A stretch of DNA of 22,422 bases, taken from NCBI GenBank assembly GCA_001586965.3, contig LUCW03001824.1, forward strand, positions 1-22,422, given 5' to 3'. Numbering within the stretch: position 1 is the stretch's first letter; each line of letters opens with the position of its first letter. This document shows positions 18,579 through 22,422 of this stretch, one piece after another. Position numbers and translations under genes: made by a program. The notes under the pieces were generated by a model that ran no database searches, had not been told where the DNA came from, and was given only the letters and a program-made list of their open reading frames with translations. This stretch comes from Sphaeroforma sirkka. Taxonomy: Eukaryota > Opisthokonta > Ichthyosporea > Ichthyophonida.

Positions 18579-19858
18579 TTCATGGCAGCAGAAAACGACC
18601 GCACAAAGACGAACAGGCGAGAGAGCCGATCATGACACCAGCGCAGTGGAACGAGCATCGCCGAGCCATGTGTCAACGCCTCGAAGGGAAGATATCTTTC
18701 TTTGTGGATGAACTTTGTCGAGCACAGGGAAACTACGATGTCCCAAGATGTACATTACTAACGTCCACGATCGATACGTTGAAAGGAGCGTTGAATACTC
18801 AATTGGAAGCTATCAGGAAGAACAGAGCTCCGGAGCCACGGACATGGCCCGATTGGCCTTTAGACCGTTATCAATTAAGCAGCACAGCCGATAGAGACAC
18901 ACGAGGGGCGCTAGAAGAGGCACTGAAGAACGCCCATGTCTCAGGACTAGATGAGTCGTGGATGGTACGTTGGTTCTATAAGGTACTCATACATTTTAAG
19001 GCAGCAAAGGCCACAATTGACTATCTCCGTGACAACCATAATGAGCTGAGGGTATATCCGGCGGAACAGGTCATAGACCAAATCTGTCAACATGAGAGCA
19101 AGGCCACCGTAGACCCTACCTTTAAGAAGTTGGCGAAGGGTAATCCCCGCACCAAGGGTGTAGAGTCAGCCAGGGAACATTTGAACAAGATTGTGGAAGT
19201 TCACAAGAGAGCCTGGGAGCGAGCAGATAAGGGCAAGGACTTTCCTAAGCGGTTGCTTAATCACTGCCTCATACAGGCCCTCGAGGACCTGACAGGTAAT
19301 ATGACGTATGAACGCACGCTACAACACCACATAGGTTGGGACCACCTGGAGACTGAAGACCTTCTCCGCATTTTAAATCCAGACATACAAGAAACCGATG
19401 CCATCCTCAGACAACGGGTACGGACACAGATGAATGTGGGGGATAGGCGTAGACAGTTTCCAGCCCAACAACGAGATCGTAATTTGAATACGAATACAGG
19501 AGGAGGCAGCACACAACGCACAAGCACGTCTACGACCACCACGTGTTACGCGTGCAGAGCGGGTGCCCCACCCAGTTTCAGGCATATATCATCCTGCAAG
19601 CACTACCAGTCGAACAAAAGGGTTGGATTCACATCCAGCTCGGGCCGAGGATTTAAGCAAGGCGTATCCTTCGATAAGAGTTTGCCCGCGGTCAACACCA
19701 TTACGGCTCTAACAGACTCGGACGACCAGCAAACGGAGCAGGAGGAGACCACGCCTACAGACACACACATTGCTTCCATACTGGCACACCCAGACGAAAT
19801 CGAACAGGGTGAGTTAGAAGAGGATGCAACGTGGGAAACCATAGGCAGCGATCAGGAA

Positions 19859-19861
19859 TAG
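19859..19861 (+). other. Gag-Pol junction stop codon (TAG), probable readthrough site, A-right
   Basis: TAG followed by GAC GTA AGG GTG, in the same frame as both gag and the downstream protease. No ATG occurs between the stop and the protease active site that would explain separate initiation well. The context is identical in A-left. Confidence 0.7.
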
Positions 19862-20260
19862 GACGTAAGGGTGTCGGATGTAGATGCAACTTTAGTTTTC
19901 CCGTCTAGCACACCTGTGATACTATCGATCAAAGATCCATTACTTTCAATGGACAATCGAGTATTCATATCCATCCTGATTAACGGTAAGACATGCAGGG
20001 CGTTAGTGGATTCTGGGGCAAACAGAAGTTGCATTGATTCGACATCCGCACACGATTGGGGATTGCAAATTAAGTCGGCTCGGAGGGATCCTATATATAC
20101 CTAGCTGATCGTAGTCTTCGTACACGGCGAATAGGCTCAACCGTACAAACTCCAGTACGATATGGTCTAGAGCTCACAGAACAGTCTTTCGAGCTAATGA
20201 ATCTACCACCGGCTATCGACGCGATCGTAGGCCAGGATCTTATGCCTGGCTTAGGGCTAT
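19862..20260 (+). pseudogene. A-right retropepsin-type aspartic protease, frameshifted
   Basis: In frame after the gag TAG, with ALVDSGANRSCI (catalytic Asp codon at 20009-20011). A missing C near 20082 shifts the frame shortly after, and the second block AIDAIVGQDLMPGLG is in another frame that carries on into the RT linker. A-left is intact at this point and has its break further on, so the two copies are damaged in different places. Confidence 0.88.
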
Positions 20261-21372
20261 ACGTGGGAGGCCTTCAATCGCCATTCTCACCCATAGATCC
20301 AACGGAGCTAGACAAACTATTGGAACCAATACCGTTGAGACGACCACCAGATTTGACCGAGGAAACCGGTGTTCGCCTGGAACTAGACAAGGAACTGAGG
20401 GACAATGACGGTATTCGAGAAAAGGACAGGTGCAGACTGGAAGGAGGCGAGATTAGATTGCCAGTGACACCAGATCAAGCTGCAAGGATGCGGAAGGCAG
20501 TAAGGAACTTTGTAGCAGACAAATGGATACCATGGGTAGATAGACAGGTGCAGAAGTGGATTCAAGATTTGGTCATAGTTCAAAGGGATACAGCCACTTT
20601 CCGTCAACTTACCCTTGCTCGCCGTGCCAGAGTATACTCAATCTGGAGAACTAAAGAAAGTGCGAGTGTGTTTGGACCTCAGAGCGGTGAATGCATTAAT
20701 ACCGGCGGATCAGTTCATTATTCCCCGTATCAACGACATCATTGGTAACATCAAAGGGAAGAGATATTACACGACATTGGATCTAACCGCAGCGTACCAT
20801 CGACTCCCAATTCACCCTGATTCTCAGTATCTATTCAGTTTCACACATGGCAAAAGCCAGTATTCCTTTACATCAGCGCCATTTGGACTACACACACTGA
20901 CGCAGCAGTTTCAGCGTACACTGAGTGTGATATTGCAAGGACTTCCGGCACACCACTACCTGGACGACATCGTAATAGCAACAGATGACTACGAGGAACA
21001 CGTACGAGTAGTGAAAGAGGTCATTCGGCGGCTGACGTACCACAGTTTCAAGCTAAACCCTTCAAAATGTCATTTTGCAGTCAAAGAAGTCATGATCCTA
21101 GGGAAGCGAGTATCGAAGGCCGGAATTGATATTTGCCATGAAAAGCAGGCCAAGCTCATTGACTGGCCAACCCCGAAGAAGTACAAAGACATTGCATCAG
21201 CCTTGGGATTAGCCAACTTTCTTCACGAGCACCTACCAAACTTTGCAGAGGTGGTTGCCCCACTCCGGGAATTTGTAAGACTGAAGCCTAAGGAAATCAT
21301 TGGAGACAGGTGGGAACAGAGACACCAGCAAGCTTGGGATGCCATGAAGCAAGCCATAGTTGAGGCAGTAGT
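20261..21372 (+). pseudogene. A-right reverse transcriptase
   Basis: The linker and N-terminal part run in one frame to about 20600, where an extra T shifts into the frame that continues to about 21541. The latter holds VRVCLDLRAVNALIPADQF, TLDLTAAYHRLPIHP (Asp codon at 20780-20782), FTSAPFGLH, YLDD at 20957-20968, FKLNPSKCHFAVKE and WPTPKKYKDIASALGLAN. The catalytic palm and thumb region is uninterrupted for about 250 codons, making this the best-preserved RT in the window. It would copy element RNA to cDNA. Confidence 0.93.
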
Positions 21373-21775
21373 GTTGAAATTTCCCGTCGACGAAGCACCT
21401 TTACAACTCGAAACGGATGCAAGCGACTACGGTATTGGAGGTGCATTGTTCCAGACCATAGAAGGGAAGAAGCAATACCTAATGTTCTTCAGCAAGACCC
21501 TCAACGCAGCACAGCGCAATTGGCACACGCAACACCCATGAAGGAATTATTGGCCTTGGTATATGGTCTCACACACTTCCGGGATCATCTCGAAGGTCAA
21601 CGCTTTTCAGTGTTGACTGATCACAAGGCTTTGGTGTATATGAACACACAGCTAAAGCTGAATCCGATGCTACAACGATGGCATCACATCATAGTACCTT
21701 TCAATTTTACTATCTCGCACATCCGGGTATAAAGAACGTGTTACCAGACGCGTGGTCTAAGCTTCATGAGGGAAC
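21373..21775 (+). pseudogene. A-right RNase H, frameshifted
   Basis: ETDASDYGIGGALF and FFSKTLNAAQRN are in frame with RT. A five-base insertion near 21523-21527 relative to A-left then breaks the frame, which resumes as ATPMKELLALVYGLTHF and VLTDHKALVYMNTQ. A further change near 21722 separates FNFTISHI from NVLPDAWSKLHEG. All four acidic positions of the family can be traced. Confidence 0.9.
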
Positions 21776-22260
21776 TGTTGAGACTGAGGACCCGGAGGTA
21801 CTATATGCAGAATGGTTGGCAACTTTTCCAGACTACTTTGAGCAAGCGCAACGGATTATGGGTGAGAATGTCGATGTCTTTGCTTCGCATCAGGACCATC
21901 ATTCTAAGCCGCTACTACACCACCGACGATGACAGGGGTGGAGCGTTTGCACGTGTTGGAAAGATATAACCGGATGGATAGACACTATGGAGATTAAATC
22001 AAAATAGAATGTTGCGCATAATACGATGAGAGAGGGTACAGCTACGATTGTGTCTACAAATTGAACCCCACGAGCCTATGGTTTCCAGTTATTCAGAACT
22101 CGCTCCTCACAAGAGCCCCAGTAGTAGTTCAGGACAGCCCTCCCAGCCTCAAACTACGGAAAGTATGCCGGTGGCAAGGCATGCAAAGGTTACACCTGGT
22201 GAACTTGCCAGAGTAGCTTCACGCAATGGTTACAACCTTTCAGCAGCGTTTTTTCTAAGC
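21776..22260 (+). pseudogene. A-right decayed Dam-like domain
   Basis: Downstream of RNase H the sequence aligns in pieces with the Dam-like block of B: LFPDYFEQAQR-like, ENVDVFAS, LSRYYTTDDDRGGAFA, a GWID segment where B has GWMNPP, a GTATIVSTN segment where B has ARATVCLPW, and VTPGELARVASRNGY where B has KTPWGHTVVARVGPPNG. There are at least two in-frame stops and several frame changes, and the NPPW motif is absent. The match shows that family A once had the same domain at the same place. Confidence 0.55.
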
Positions 22261-22422
22261 TGATTGGGGATGCTTGCAGGGCAGGCCATTCATTCAGTAA
22301 GGAATTCTGCCCATTAGGCACGTCTCATTATCAGTCGAGCTACACCTCGGTAGCCATGACGGATTCACCAGGTGAGGGAGATGTCAAATGATATGCTTTT
22401 GCAGCTCACCTTGTCAGCATGA
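22261..22422. other. Unassigned end of A-right
   Basis: By position this should be the start of the integrase region, but I cannot align it convincingly to the B integrase in any frame. No other feature is visible. Confidence 0.4.

Larger units (their letters stand above)
17785..19861 (+). pseudogene. A-right gag, one frameshift near the N-terminus
   Basis: The ATG at 17785-17787 (MPMRP) matches the start seen in A-left. An extra A in the run at 17836-17839 shifts the frame, after which one frame is open for about 668 codons to the TAG at 19861. Order: Arg-rich start; Arg/Gln-rich low-complexity segment; VDDGKRK repeat (18501-18578); NEHRRAMCQRLEGKISFFVDE, possibly helical; the capsid-like part with RTWPDWPLDRYQL, DESWMVRWFYKVL and MTYERTLQHH; a Thr-rich stretch; CYACRAGAPPSFRHISSC (19544-19597); and an acidic tail EEDATWETIGSDQE. 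It is the most complete gag in the window, about 690 residues. Its role would be particle assembly and RNA binding. Confidence 0.88.
15330..22422 (+). mobile_element. Element A-right: Ty3/Gypsy-type LTR retrotransposon, 3' end outside the window
   Basis: This is the plus-strand copy of A: LTR (15330 to about 17640), primer binding site, gag, gag-pol stop, protease, RT, RNase H and a decayed Dam-like domain. It is inserted in the B2 tail. Bases 15330-21614 are the inverted counterpart of 1-6279. Beyond 21614 it gives the only view of the A region downstream of early RNase H, and this part is clearly more decayed. Integrase and 3' LTR are not recognisable before the window ends. Confidence 0.9.

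Noticed and set aside
22048..22263. A separate small gene of about 71 codons
   Set aside because: Its C-terminal part aligns with the end of the Dam-like block of B, so it is a fragment of decayed pol.
1..22422. A single large palindrome created by inverted duplication
   Set aside because: The two A termini join B at different positions (RNase H on the left, repeat tail on the right), so the arms are separate insertions.
1..22422. A reassigned genetic code to explain the gag stop codons
   Set aside because: TAG and TGA both occur at that junction, and pol also ends at ordinary stops; readthrough at one site is simpler.

Overview
The window is eukaryotic repeat DNA made almost entirely of LTR retrotransposons of the Ty3/Gypsy superfamily. 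The pol order is protease, reverse transcriptase (RT), RNase H, then integrase, and a chromodomain follows the integrase. I see no host gene, rRNA or intact tRNA. The host cannot be named; a retrotransposon-rich fungus, alga or other protist would fit, and this is only a guess.

Layout. Two related families, called A and B here, are nested. A-left (1-6279, minus strand, running off the left edge) and A-right (15330-22422, plus strand, running off the right edge) are near-identical copies lying head to head. Each starts at an LTR beginning TGTGGTAAAAG, so about 6.28 kb of inverted repeat flanks about 9.05 kb of B sequence. B1 (6280-about 9207) is the 3' part of a B element: RNase H tail, Dam-like methyltransferase-like domain, integrase, chromodomain and tandem repeats. 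A-left cut it inside RNase H. B2 (about 9208-15329) is a nearly complete B element: possible LTR, gag, protease, RT, RNase H, Dam-like domain, integrase, chromodomain and tandem repeats. A-right interrupts its 3' tail. The A insertions lie at different points of B, so they are separate insertion events and not one inverted duplication.

How the parts work together. Gag would package RNA. Protease, RT, RNase H and integrase would mature, copy and insert the element, and the chromodomain would steer integration to marked chromatin. In both families gag ends at a stop codon (TAG in A, TGA in B) followed in the same frame by conserved residues leading into protease, which suggests Gag-Pol is made by stop-codon readthrough. 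Both families also carry a block between RNase H and integrase that resembles a Dam-like DNA adenine methyltransferase (NPPW motif in B, decayed in A-right).

State of the copies. Every pol and gag copy is broken by one-base indels, mostly in homopolymers and at different places in each copy, while substitutions are rare. This fits recent copies plus either uncorrected long-read errors or early decay. The A LTR is long (about 2.3 kb), rich in (TA)n, carries a 78-bp tandem repeat, and contains an antisense tRNA-like sequence whose acceptor end matches the element's own primer binding site.
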